Positions 1 to 7,825 of a stretch of 64,000 bases of DNA are shown here, in pieces. The stretch comes from Agrobacterium tumefaciens (lineage in GTDB: Bacteria; Pseudomonadota; Alphaproteobacteria; Rhizobiales; Rhizobiaceae), in NCBI GenBank assembly GCA_025560025.1, contig CP048485.1, positions 1,054,001 through 1,118,000 on the forward strand, in the 5' to 3' direction. Every line of letters begins with the position of its first letter. Position 1 is the first letter of the stretch. Position numbers and translations under genes: made by a program. Below the pieces are notes generated by a model. That model saw nothing but the letters and a program-made list of their open reading frames with translations. It had not been told where the DNA came from and made no database searches.

Positions 1-657
1 ATGACGACCAATGCGGGTGCATCCGAAATGGCGAAATCCGCCATCGGTTTCGGTTCTTCGCGGCGGACTGGCGAGGATGAAGAGGCGATCAACCGCCTGT
101 TCACACCGGAATTCCGCAACCGTCTGGATGCGATCATTCCGTTCTCGCCGCTGCCGACCGCCGTCATCCACAAGGTGGTGCAGAAGTTCGTCATGCAGCT
201 GGAAACCCAGCTCTCCGAGCGGAATGTCACCTTCGATCTGCATGAGGACGCGATTTCCTGGCTGGCGGAAAAGGGTTACGACGAGAAGATGGGCGCTCGC
301 CCGCTGTCTCGCGTAATCCAGGAAAACATCAAGAAGCCGCTCGCCAACGAAATCCTCTTCGGCAAGCTCAAGAAGGGCGGTGTCGTCAGCGTCACCGTCG
401 GCAAGAAGGACGACGGCTCCGACGGCCTCATACTTGAGGTTCTGCCGGAGACAGCGCCCGTGAAACCGCAGCCGGAAGCCGAGTTGAAGGCGGCCAAATC
501 GCCCGGCAAGGCGAAAGCCAAGGCGAAACCTGCCTCGAAGGCGGCAAAGGCCAATGAAGAGGCGGAGGTTCTTGTTGCCGAGACCGACAAGTCGGGCGAG
601 GACAACAAGCCACGCCGCAAGGCCAATACCGTGCCGAAAGTGCCGAAGAAGAAGTGA
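1..657 (+). CDS. clpA: ATP-dependent Clp protease ATP-binding subunit ClpA, 3' part
   Basis: This is the C-terminal part of a ClpA-type AAA+ unfoldase, which feeds substrates to ClpP in the cytoplasm. The window starts inside the gene, so the ATG at position 1 is an internal Met. The visible part begins with the sensor-1 region (MTTNAGA), then the FTPEFRNRLD motif at about residues 34-43, then the ClpB-D2-small domain with GARPLSRVI (sensor 2 arginine) at about residues 98-106. The last 65 residues are an Ala/Lys/Pro-rich low-complexity tail ending in KVPKKK, longer than in E. coli ClpA and common in rhizobial copies. clpS usually lies upstream and would be outside the window. A terminator-like hairpin follows at 739-764. 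Confidence 0.93.
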   Translation: MTTNAGASEMAKSAIGFGSSRRTGEDEEAINRLFTPEFRNRLDAIIPFSPLPTAVIHKVVQKFVMQLETQLSERNVTFDLHEDAISWLAEKGYDEKMGARPLSRVIQENIKKPLANEILFGKLKKGGVVSVTVGKKDDGSDGLILEVLPETAPVKPQPEAELKAAKSPGKAKAKAKPASKAAKANEEAEVLVAETDKSGEDNKPRRKANTVPKVPKKK

Positions 658-738
658 TCGCGGTCCTTGGAGCATTTCCGGTAAAAATGCGCAGCAGTTT
701 TACATTCGGAAAATGCTTGGAAACAAAGATATAAACCG

Positions 739-764
739 ATGCCGGGCGGAAGCCCGGCATTTTC
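739..764 (+). terminator. Terminator-like hairpin after clpA
   Basis: A perfect 9-bp stem (ATGCCGGGC at 739-747 and GCCCGGCAT at 752-760) closes a GGAA tetraloop and is followed by TTTC. This is a compact intrinsic terminator for clpA. It also argues that azlC starts downstream, at 783 rather than 765. Confidence 0.75.
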
Positions 765-782
765 ATGCATAGTGGATCAGCA

Positions 783-1541
783 ATGCAGACTGCCGACAGC
801 GATGCCATCCCTCTGAGCGGCTGGTTTTTCAGGGGAATGCGGGGCATATTTTCGTTACCCTCGCTCATTCTCATGACATCCTTTGTCGGTTTCAGCGCCT
901 TCGCGCTGGAATCGGGCGTGGCACGCGGCGAAGCGGTGTTCATGACGCTGACGATCTGGGCCCTGCCGGCCAAGATGATCCTGATCGGCTCCATGGTCGG
1001 CGGCGCCAATCTCGCCGCCTGTTTTCTGGCAGTAACGCTGTCATCGGTGCGGATGATGCCGATGGTCGCTTCCATCGTTCCGGAAATGCGCGGTGCGAAA
1101 ACGCCGACATGGATTTTGCTGTTTCTTTCCCACTTCGTTGCAATCACGGCCTGGGTTTTCGCCACGCAGAACCTCTCGAAAGTGCCGCGTGAGGCGCGTG
1201 CTGCCTGGTTCGCCGGTTTCGGCATCACGCTTACCGTCGTTAATGCGATCATCGTCGGCCTTTGTTACGGCGTCGTCGCGGCCTTTCCGCCGCTGGTCGC
1301 CGGCGTCCTGTTCTTTCTCACACCGGTCTATTTCGTGGCGTCGATCTGGGCGTCGGCCCGCCATTCCGTCGTCAAGGTCGCCTTTGTCATCGGCGTGATC
1401 GCAGGTCCGGTCTTCGCGGTTATCGCACCCGAATTCGACATTCTCTATGCCGGAATCGGCGGCGGAACCGCCGCTTATCTGATCGACCGCTTCGTCTTCC
1501 GTCGCAGGATTAAACCCGTTTCATCGGAGAGCGAGTCATGA
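783..1541 (+). CDS. azlC: AzlC family ABC-independent amino-acid exporter, large subunit
   Basis: A 252-residue integral membrane protein of the AzlC/YgaZ family, the large subunit of branched-chain amino-acid (or azaleucine) exporters. The typical AzlC opening GxxxxLPSLILMTSFVGF is present at about residues 24-45, and hydrophobic segments cover most of the chain. An ATG at 765 is in frame, but it lies at the T-tract of the clpA terminator. The ATG at 783 is preferred. The stop overlaps the azlD start (GTCATGATGA), so the two genes are translationally coupled. The substrate is inferred from the family, not from sequence. Confidence 0.85.
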   Translation: MQTADSDAIPLSGWFFRGMRGIFSLPSLILMTSFVGFSAFALESGVARGEAVFMTLTIWALPAKMILIGSMVGGANLAACFLAVTLSSVRMMPMVASIVPEMRGAKTPTWILLFLSHFVAITAWVFATQNLSKVPREARAAWFAGFGITLTVVNAIIVGLCYGVVAAFPPLVAGVLFFLTPVYFVASIWASARHSVVKVAFVIGVIAGPVFAVIAPEFDILYAGIGGGTAAYLIDRFVFRRRIKPVSSESES

Positions 1542-1882
1542 TGACCGAAAACTGGTGGGCGCCCTATCTCTTCATCGCCATTGCCGGCTGGCTGGCGACC
1601 GATCTCTGGCGCTGGCTCGGCGTTCTCGCCGGTAACCGGCTGAAGGAGGATTCCGAGGCGCTTCATTGGGTGAGGGCGGTCGCCACCGCGCTCGTCATGG
1701 CCGTTACCGCCAAGCTGATCGTATTCCCGACGGGATCGCTCGAAGCGTCGCCTTTATGGCTGCGTATCGGAGCGGCGGCACTCGGCTTCGCCGCATTCCT
1801 GTTGGCTGGCCAGCGCGTCATCGTCGGCGTCGCCGTCCCGATCCTGCTTTTGGCCGGTGGATTGCTGGTGCTCGGTTTTTAA
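1538..1882 (+). CDS. azlD: AzlD family branched-chain amino-acid transport protein, small subunit
   Basis: A 114-residue protein with about four hydrophobic segments and the size of the AzlD/YgaH small subunit that pairs with AzlC. It starts inside the azlC stop (ATG 1538, azlC TGA 1539-1541), as expected for a two-subunit exporter made in a fixed ratio. An in-frame Met immediately follows the first, so the true start may be 1541. No soluble domain is visible. Function follows from family and pairing. Confidence 0.85.
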   Translation: MMTENWWAPYLFIAIAGWLATDLWRWLGVLAGNRLKEDSEALHWVRAVATALVMAVTAKLIVFPTGSLEASPLWLRIGAAALGFAAFLLAGQRVIVGVAVPILLLAGGLLVLGF

Positions 1883-1949
1883 TACTCTCCTTATCCGAAT
1901 ATTAAGCTCGTTACCTTAGTTTGCCACTGACTGAACAGGGGCCAAATCC

Positions 1950-2900
1950 ATGCGGCTATTCGCGGCAGAGCGCTTTGTACTTGGCTTTATCGCCATATTA
2001 TTCGCCATCGATGCGGCTTTGATCGCCGTCAAAGGCATCAGGGTCGATTACGCCGGATATTTTTTATGCGCGCTGGCGGGGGCTGGCGTTTTCGTCCTCG
2101 GTCAATTTTATCGCAAAAGCGGGCGTGATCTTCGCATCGCCGCTGCCCTGATTGCGGGCGGCCTGTTCATTCTCTTCACGCTTGTCGCCTCCGTGTTTAA
2201 CTACATGTTCCTGCCGGTCGCTTTCCCGACGATTGATCATGTGCTCTTCCGTGTGGATGCGGCCTTTGGCTATAGCTGGGCGGGCATCGTCCTCTGGGCA
2301 GCGACACATCCATGGATCGGGACAGTCCTGTTCGTGGTCTATGCAACGTCACTGCCGCAGCTTCTGGTGATCGTGATCACGCTCGGCTTTACCGGCAAGG
2401 AACAGAGGCTGCACCACTTCCTTGTCACGGGCGTCCTGGGTGCATTTGCATGCATCGTCTTCTGGATATTCTTCCCGACATTCGGACCTTCGGCCCATGT
2501 GCAACTGCCACAATGGATATCGCAGGCTATTCCCTTGGCTGTTGATAATACCTACGGGCAGGAGTTGAACCGGCTTACATCGGAGGGCGTGGTCTATATT
2601 TCGCCTAAGAATGTGCTGGGGCTGATCGGTTTTCCGTCGTTTCACATGTTCATGGCAGCAATGTCGGTCTGGTTCGTGCCGCGTCACTGGGCGGTGATGG
2701 CGGTGATCCTGCCGGTAAATATTTTGATGCCGCTGGCTGTTCTCGTTCAGGGCGGACATCATCTTTCGGATGTTTTCGGCGGTTTAATCGCTTTTGTCAT
2801 CATCTGCGCGGTTTCTGCCCGCCTGCTCAATTGGCTTTCCGCAAGGGAGCGGGCAGGGCAGATGGTAGCCGCTCCTGCTCAGATCGTCGCGGCGGAATAA
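1950..2900 (+). CDS. PAP2-superfamily membrane phosphatase
   Basis: A 316-residue polytopic inner-membrane protein with about seven hydrophobic segments. The C-terminal half carries PAP2-superfamily signatures: FPSFHM at about residues 228-233 and GGHHLSDVFGG at about 268-278. These correspond to the SxxxH and SRxxxxxHxxxD catalytic segments, with His and Asp retained. The arrangement resembles the PAP2_3 / inositol-phosphorylceramide-synthase-like group, so a lipid-phosphate or phospho-head-group transfer role is plausible, but the substrate cannot be read from the sequence. It overlaps the convergent lysR gene by 22 bp at its 3' end. Confidence 0.75.
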   Translation: MRLFAAERFVLGFIAILFAIDAALIAVKGIRVDYAGYFLCALAGAGVFVLGQFYRKSGRDLRIAAALIAGGLFILFTLVASVFNYMFLPVAFPTIDHVLFRVDAAFGYSWAGIVLWAATHPWIGTVLFVVYATSLPQLLVIVITLGFTGKEQRLHHFLVTGVLGAFACIVFWIFFPTFGPSAHVQLPQWISQAIPLAVDNTYGQELNRLTSEGVVYISPKNVLGLIGFPSFHMFMAAMSVWFVPRHWAVMAVILPVNILMPLAVLVQGGHHLSDVFGGLIAFVIICAVSARLLNWLSARERAGQMVAAPAQIVAAE

Positions 2901-3763
2901 TTGCCGCGCGTTCCGCTCTCACGGGCCTCCGCAGCAAGCCAGTCCGACAGGATGCGGGCCGGCGCGGTCATCTCTTCCGCCTCTATCAGCCAGTAATATT
3001 TGTCCGTATCGGCCGCCCGATCGAAAAGCACGCTTAATTGAGCATCGGCGATCTCGTCGCCAAGAAGTGCCGTCGGGCAAAGGCCGATGCCCTGTCCGGC
3101 CTTGAGGGCCGTGACCAGCAGATTGAAATCCGCGAAGATGGGACCGGTGGTCTTGGGAAGGGATAGGCCAGCAGTTGCAAGCCAGTTCCGCCACGCCGTC
3201 TCGCTGTCGTCATGCAGCAATTCCGCCTGCAGCAGGCTCGAGACGTCATCGAAGGGACCGGATTTCGCGAGATAGGCAGGTGCGCATGTCGGTCGTGTCT
3301 CGGCGCTGAAGAGTGCCACGGCCTTTTGTGCGGGCGTTGGCCCGTGTATTATGCTGAGGTCGGGTTGATCATTGCTTCCGATATAGCTGATCGACACCTG
3401 TATCTGGGGATGCAGCGCCCGGAAACGGGGAAGGCGCGGTGTCAGGAAATGAGCCACCACCGAAGGCAGACTGGCGAGACGGACCGTCATGCCGTCGCTG
3501 CCCCGCCTGATCCTGTGCGCGCCGGAGGCGATCTGCCGTAAACTGTCCGAAACTGTGATGCCGAACTCCTGGCCCGCCGGGGTGAGCCTGACCCCGCGCG
3601 CGTGGCGCTCGAAAAGAGCCACGCCGAGCCACGCCTCCAGATTGCGCACATGTTGACTGACGGCTGCTGCCGTCATGCCGAGTTCCTGGGCGGCCAGGGA
3701 AAAGCTTGCTCTTCTGGCGGCGGCTTCAAAGGCGCGGAGGCTGGCGAGCGGTGGCAGTTTCAT
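2879..3763 (-). CDS. LysR-family transcriptional regulator (GcvA-like)
   Basis: A 294-residue LysR regulator. The N-terminal winged helix-turn-helix runs from LPPLASLRAFEAAAR through SFSLAAQELGMTAAAVSQHVRNLE, and a substrate-binding-like domain follows from about residue 90. The opening is typical of the GcvA/AmpR subgroup. The start at 3763 (MKLPPLASL) is chosen because the 21 extra upstream codons do not match the family and would run across the intergenic operator. It is divergent from the DUF1989 gene with 109 bp between them. A perfect CCAAG-N11-CTTGG inverted repeat lies just upstream (3768-3788), so autoregulation and control of the DUF1989 gene are likely. Confidence 0.88.
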   Translation of the reverse strand: MKLPPLASLRAFEAAARRASFSLAAQELGMTAAAVSQHVRNLEAWLGVALFERHARGVRLTPAGQEFGITVSDSLRQIASGAHRIRRGSDGMTVRLASLPSVVAHFLTPRLPRFRALHPQIQVSISYIGSNDQPDLSIIHGPTPAQKAVALFSAETRPTCAPAYLAKSGPFDDVSSLLQAELLHDDSETAWRNWLATAGLSLPKTTGPIFADFNLLVTALKAGQGIGLCPTALLGDEIADAQLSVLFDRAADTDKYYWLIEAEEMTAPARILSDWLAAEARESGTRGNYSAATI

Positions 3764-3767
3764 ATTG

Positions 3768-3788
3768 CCAAGGCTAAGTAAAACTTGG
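3768..3788. promoter_or_regulatory. LysR-type operator (CCAAG-N11-CTTGG)
   Basis: A perfect 5-bp inverted repeat with an 11-bp spacer contains the T-N11-A core that LysR proteins recognise. It sits 5 bp upstream of the lysR start codon, in the divergent region shared with the DUF1989 gene. CTTG at 3784-3787 also pairs with CAAG at 3797-3800, giving a second overlapping half-site arrangement. The spacing is seen directly; binding is inferred. Confidence 0.6.
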
Positions 3789-3872
3789 TCTGAGTGCAAG
3801 AAAAACCCGTCTTGCCAGCCGGCCATTCATGTCCCAATTTCGCGCCGACATCTACATCGCTCCGAGGATTTC

Positions 3873-4727
3873 ATGACCCCTATGCCTGTTGCCGCCGAGC
3901 CCGTTGACGCCGCCGTGCGCCGCGCCGTCCGCCCCGTCGTCGTTTATCCGAACGGCACCCTTGAGGCGCCCGACCTTGCGCTTCTCGAGAAAGCAAAGAA
4001 GCATATGGAGAAGATCGACGAGGTCATCGTGCCCCCACGCGACGGCCGCAGCTTCAATGTGCCGAAGGGGCATTTTTTCCGCATCGTCAGCATTGAGGGG
4101 CCGCAGGTCGGCGATCTGAACCTCTGGAACGCCAATGATCTGACCGAGCGGTTTTTCAGCGGCAAGACCCGCGCCCTGCATGCCACCCATATTTCCGTCG
4201 GCAACCGGCTTTGGAGCAACCTGCCGTCCCTGCGGCCGATGGCGACCATCACCCACGATACCCTGTCATGGTACGGCTTCGACGAAGACGGCGGCGGCGT
4301 TCATGACGTGATCGGCACACGCTGTGATCCCTATACCAACAAGCTCCTGAGCGGCGGCGATTACCACCATTGTTGCCATTCCAATCTGACCAATGCGCTC
4401 GCCTCCGCCAGGGGCCTGTCGTTCCGGCAGGCGGAGCCGCATGTGCATGATGTGCTGAATGTCTTCATGTGCACGGGGTTCACCCACGACACACACCAAT
4501 ATTTCATGAAAGCAAGCCCGGTGCGGCCGGGTGACTATCTGGAATTCTTTGCGGAAATCGATCTCATTGGCGCTCTTTCCGCCTGCCCGGGCGGCGATTG
4601 CAGCGCTACCCATTCCAGCGATACGGCAGCCTGTTATCCGCTGAAGGTGGAGATTTTCCGGCCGGATATGGTGGTGCTTGAAGGCTGGCCTTGGCCGGAA
4701 CGGAATGCTTACCGTTCTCCGGAATGA
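3873..4727 (+). CDS. DUF1989 (urea carboxylase-associated) family protein
   Basis: A 284-residue protein of the DUF1989 family, often found next to urea carboxylase/allophanate hydrolase or aminomethyltransferase-like genes. No such partners are next to it here. Conserved features include SFNVPKGHFFRI at about residues 59-70, GDLNLWN at about 80, and a Cys/His-rich stretch GGDYHHCCHSNL at about 163-174 with later cysteines in SACPGGDCS. These could bind a metal or a Cys-dependent cofactor. The ATG at 3873 follows an AGGA-like site; the longer frame from 3675 runs backwards through lysR and is rejected. The divergent LysR gene is the likely regulator. The biochemical function is unknown to me. 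Confidence 0.8.
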   Translation: MTPMPVAAEPVDAAVRRAVRPVVVYPNGTLEAPDLALLEKAKKHMEKIDEVIVPPRDGRSFNVPKGHFFRIVSIEGPQVGDLNLWNANDLTERFFSGKTRALHATHISVGNRLWSNLPSLRPMATITHDTLSWYGFDEDGGGVHDVIGTRCDPYTNKLLSGGDYHHCCHSNLTNALASARGLSFRQAEPHVHDVLNVFMCTGFTHDTHQYFMKASPVRPGDYLEFFAEIDLIGALSACPGGDCSATHSSDTAACYPLKVEIFRPDMVVLEGWPWPERNAYRSPE

Positions 4728-4748
4728 TCAGTCCGAAAAACTCTCCTC

Positions 4749-4834
4749 CGTCATGCTCGGGCCTGTCCCGAGCATCTGCAACCGATTGATTTCAGATACG
4801 TGGTTGGATCCTCGGCACAAGGCCGAGGATGACG
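4749..4834. repeat. Two-hairpin intergenic palindromic element, copy 1
   Basis: An 86-bp element made of two perfect 9-bp-stem hairpins with 5-nt loops (4753-4775 and 4808-4830), bounded by the inverted repeat CGTCAT/ATGACG. Essentially the same layout and loop sizes recur at 43572-43658. It lies between the convergent DUF1989 and HIT genes, where it could also stop or protect transcripts from both sides. Confidence 0.8.
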
Positions 4835-4852
4835 TCACATGCGAGGCAGCTA

Positions 4853-5284
4853 TCACGAAGCTAGCGCCGCCTTTATCTTCTCCGCATGGGCCTTCAACAC
4901 CTCGCCATCGGCCATCACACCGGAATGCGGCTTCAGCGGCTCACCTTCCTTGCGCGGAATGACGTGGAAATGCAGATGGAAAACGGTCTGACCAGCCGCC
5001 GGTTCGTTGAACTGGGCGATGAAGACGCCATCCGCATCGAAGGCTTCCTTGGCCGCCACGGCCAGTTTCTGCACCACGGGAATGGTTCTCGCCAGCACTT
5101 CCGGGTCGGCATCAAGCAGGTTGCGGGAGCCGGTCTTGGGAACGACCAGCAGATGGCCGGGGGCCTGCGGCATCACATCCATGAAGGCCAGCGTGTGCTC
5201 GTCTTCGTAAAGCTTGTGGCTCGGAATTTCGCCGCGCAGGATTTTCGCAAAGATATTGTTGTCGTCATAAGCGCTGGCCGTCAT
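4853..5284 (-). CDS. HIT family protein
   Basis: A 143-residue histidine-triad nucleotide-binding protein. The HLHFHVIP triad is at residues 103-110 (His103, His105, His107), preceded by the HINT-type NIFAKILRGEIPSHK opening. HIT/Hint proteins hydrolyse nucleoside phosphoramidates or acyl-AMP. The start at 5284 (MTASAYDD) is chosen because GAGGAGA lies about 7 nt upstream; an in-frame ATG at 5302 would remove that site. It is the last gene of a four-gene minus-strand operon, 21 bp after the upstream gene. The physiological substrate cannot be inferred. Confidence 0.9.
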   Translation of the reverse strand: MTASAYDDNNIFAKILRGEIPSHKLYEDEHTLAFMDVMPQAPGHLLVVPKTGSRNLLDADPEVLARTIPVVQKLAVAAKEAFDADGVFIAQFNEPAAGQTVFHLHFHVIPRKEGEPLKPHSGVMADGEVLKAHAEKIKAALAS

Positions 5285-5305
5285 CGTTGGTCTCCTCATC
5301 ACGGA

Positions 5306-6505
5306 CTATGCGTCCGGTTCCTGTTCCTGTCTCTCGCCCTTGCGGAAGGGCGTGTGTTCATCAAGATAATCGCCAATGTGCTCGACTTCCTCGCGCTCGC
5401 GCTGAAGATAATCGGCAATGGCGCGGCGCAGGCCCGGATGGACGATGAAATGCGCCGAATGAGTGGTGACGGGCATGTAGCCACGCGCCAGCTTGTGTTC
5501 GCCCTGCGCGCCCGCTTCCACCCGTTTCAATCCCCTGGAAAGCGCGAAATCGATCGCCTGATGGTAACAGACCTCGAAATGCAGGAAGGGATGATCCTCG
5601 ATGCAGCCCCAGTGGCGGCCATAAAGCGCATCCGAGCCGATGAAATTGATCGCGCCGGCAATATAGCGCCCCTCCCGTTTCGCCATCACCAGCAGCACAT
5701 CATCGGCCATACGCTCGCCGATCAGCGAATAAAACTCCCGCGTCAGATAGGGCCGGCCCCATTTGCGGCCGCCGGTATCCATGTAGAAGGCGAAGAACTG
5801 GTCCCAGATATCCTCGGTCAGGTCGCTTCCGGTCAGCCAGTCAATCTCGATGCCGTTTTCCAGTGCCGCACGGCGTTCTTTCTTAAGCCCCTTGCGCTTG
5901 CGCGAGGAAAGGGCGTCGAGAAAATCACCATGGTCGCGATAACCGTCATTGATGAAGTGGAACTGCTGGTCGGTCCTGTGCAGGAAATCGCGCGGCAGAA
6001 GGGCGGAAAGATCGCTTTCTTCCAGAAATGTGACATGTGCCGAGGAGACGCCGATCTTCTCAGTCACCTGCGCGAGACCGGAGGCCAGTAACGCCTTGAA
6101 GCGTGTCTCGTCTTCGTTTTCTGAAACGAGCAGCCGTGGCCCGGTTGCCGGTGTGAAGGGCACTGAACATTGCAGTTTCGGGTAATAGTGCCCACCCGCC
6201 CGCTCGAAGGCATCCGCCCAGCCATGGTCGAAGACATATTCGCCCTTGCTGTGGTTCTTCAGATAGGCAGGTATTGCCCCAACCAGCGCGCCGGACGCGT
6301 TTTCGAGAAGCAGATGGTGTCCAAGCCAACCGGTCTTGGCAGTCGCCGACCCGGAATCCTCCATTGAGGATAAAAATTCGTGGGAAATAAATGGGTTATA
6401 ATATTTTCCTGATGTATTGCGCGACGTTCCGGAAAGCCGTTTCCAGCTTTCCGGATCGATATCCCCAAAGGATTGCGCGATACTGATGGAATAGTCTTCT
6501 GTCAT
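5306..6505 (-). CDS. GNAT/FemAB-like N-acyltransferase (DUF482 family)
   Basis: A 399-residue protein of the DUF482 / peptidogalycan-biosynthesis-like family, which has a FemAB/GNAT acyltransferase fold. Visible family features are the NPFISHEFL segment near residue 42, YVFDHGWADAFERAGG at about 111, and GAQGEHKLARGYMP at about residue 342. A role in acyl or aminoacyl transfer is inferred only from the fold. Its start overlaps the stop of the upstream glycerophosphodiesterase by 4 bp (ATGA), so it is translationally coupled. The neighbours (phosphodiesterase, Rid protein, HIT) suggest metabolite repair or head-group salvage rather than cell-wall bridges. Confidence 0.78.
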   Translation of the reverse strand: MTEDYSISIAQSFGDIDPESWKRLSGTSRNTSGKYYNPFISHEFLSSMEDSGSATAKTGWLGHHLLLENASGALVGAIPAYLKNHSKGEYVFDHGWADAFERAGGHYYPKLQCSVPFTPATGPRLLVSENEDETRFKALLASGLAQVTEKIGVSSAHVTFLEESDLSALLPRDFLHRTDQQFHFINDGYRDHGDFLDALSSRKRKGLKKERRAALENGIEIDWLTGSDLTEDIWDQFFAFYMDTGGRKWGRPYLTREFYSLIGERMADDVLLVMAKREGRYIAGAINFIGSDALYGRHWGCIEDHPFLHFEVCYHQAIDFALSRGLKRVEAGAQGEHKLARGYMPVTTHSAHFIVHPGLRRAIADYLQREREEVEHIGDYLDEHTPFRKGERQEQEPDA

Positions 6506-7242
6506 GCCGTGGCGGACGGGTTCTCTCTCGGGTCGAAACCTTCGAATGTCATCTGGTCCGCATATTTATAGGTAGTCTCGCGCGCGTTTTCATCCCTGAC
6601 CGTCCAGGTAATCACCGGAAGGCCAAGTTTTCTTTGCGCCTCGATGAAGCTGTTGGGCAGGTGACCCCAATGATAGGAGATGAAATCGAGACCCAGCTGC
6701 ATCGCTTCGTCATGTTTGAAGAAGTCTTCCGGCTTGTTGCCTTCGGCGGTGAGGCCCAGTGGCCAGGGCGAGCCGGCCGCCTTCAGATCCTTCAGCAGAT
6801 GGTGGTCGAAGCTCATCAGCGCCACATGGCCCTTGTAGCCCTCGAGGTCTTCCAGCACCGCCTCGGCAAAACCGTCGTCGACGCCTTCGCCTTCACGGCC
6901 TTTCAGCTCGATCACCAGCGGTACCTTGCCGCCGCAGAGCGCCAGAAGCTGTTTCAGCGTCGGAACGCGATCTTTGGTCTGGCCGACGGAAAGGAGCGAC
7001 AGTTCACCGGAGGTACGTTCACGCACGTCACCCTTGATGCCTGTCAGCCGGGCCATGTCGTGGTCGTGAAAAATCACCGGCACACTGTCGGCCGCCAGCT
7101 GGACGTCGCATTCGATGGCGAAACCGGCCTCGATGGCGCGGGAAAATGCCGAAAGCGTATTTTCCCAGACGGCCTTGTTGAGGTCATGATAACCGCGATG
7201 GGCGACGGGTTCGGCCGTCAGCCAGGAGAGTTTAAGGGTCAT
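6502..7242 (-). CDS. Glycerophosphodiester phosphodiesterase
   Basis: A 246-residue cytoplasmic GDPD-family enzyme that hydrolyses glycerophosphodiesters to glycerol 3-phosphate and an alcohol. The catalytic motifs are intact: HRG at residues 15-17, ENT at 27-29, ECD at 44-46 and HD at 59-60, then VIELKG further on. No signal peptide is present. The start at 7242 overlaps the stop of the Rid gene by 4 bp (ATGA). A much longer frame extends upstream, but it is antisense-like sequence through the Rid gene and is rejected. The gene is coupled on both sides in the operon. Confidence 0.9.
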   Translation of the reverse strand: MTLKLSWLTAEPVAHRGYHDLNKAVWENTLSAFSRAIEAGFAIECDVQLAADSVPVIFHDHDMARLTGIKGDVRERTSGELSLLSVGQTKDRVPTLKQLLALCGGKVPLVIELKGREGEGVDDGFAEAVLEDLEGYKGHVALMSFDHHLLKDLKAAGSPWPLGLTAEGNKPEDFFKHDEAMQLGLDFISYHWGHLPNSFIEAQRKLGLPVITWTVRDENARETTYKYADQMTFEGFDPRENPSATA

Positions 7243-7709
7243 GCTTCGATTTCCACGATGGCGTCGATCTCGACGGCGGCATTGAAGGGCAGGCAGGCCA
7301 TGCCGACAGCGGCGCGGGCATGCTTGCCGGCATCGCCGAGAACATTGGCGAGAAGATTGGAAGCACCGTTGATGACAAGATGCTGTTCGACGAATTCCGG
7401 AACCGAGGCGACGAAGCCATTCAGCTTGATGACGCGGCGGATTTTCGAGAGGTCGCCATTCAACGCGGCCTTGACCTGTGCGAGAATGTTGACGGCGCAA
7501 AGTTCGGCGGCGCGTTGGGCGCCTGGCACGTCGACATCGCGGCCAACAAGACCCGTCACCGCAATCTTGCCCGATTCCATCGGCAGTTGACCCGATACAT
7601 AAAGAAGATTGCCGCTGATGGTGAACGGAACGTAGTTTGCGGCTGGTGCTGCGGCTACGGGAAGCGTGAAGCCAAGTTCCTTGAGGCGGCCTTCGATGAC
7701 GTCCGACAT
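7239..7709 (-). CDS. RidA/YjgF-superfamily protein lacking the catalytic arginine
   Basis: A 156-residue Rid-superfamily protein (YjgF/YER057c/UK114 fold), with the VPFTISGNLLYVSGQLP strand near residue 26 and a C-terminal VGMACLPFNAAVEIDAIVE. In RidA proper this last segment reads V-A-R-L-P, with an arginine that is essential for 2-aminoacrylate/imine deamination. Here a cysteine takes that place, so classic RidA imine deaminase activity is unlikely. The protein belongs instead to one of the arginine-less Rid groups. It is the first gene of the minus-strand operon. No function beyond the fold can be assigned. Confidence 0.85.
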   Translation of the reverse strand: MSDVIEGRLKELGFTLPVAAAPAANYVPFTISGNLLYVSGQLPMESGKIAVTGLVGRDVDVPGAQRAAELCAVNILAQVKAALNGDLSKIRRVIKLNGFVASVPEFVEQHLVINGASNLLANVLGDAGKHARAAVGMACLPFNAAVEIDAIVEIEA

Positions 7710-7825
7710 TTTCGTCTCCGGTTTTGTTGTAAATCCTTCAAGAATCCGGCATTCAGAAGATGTTGATCCAAAAGCCGGGCGGTTGCTTGTACAATATGAG
7801 CGGTGAGTCCAACAGGAGATATTGC

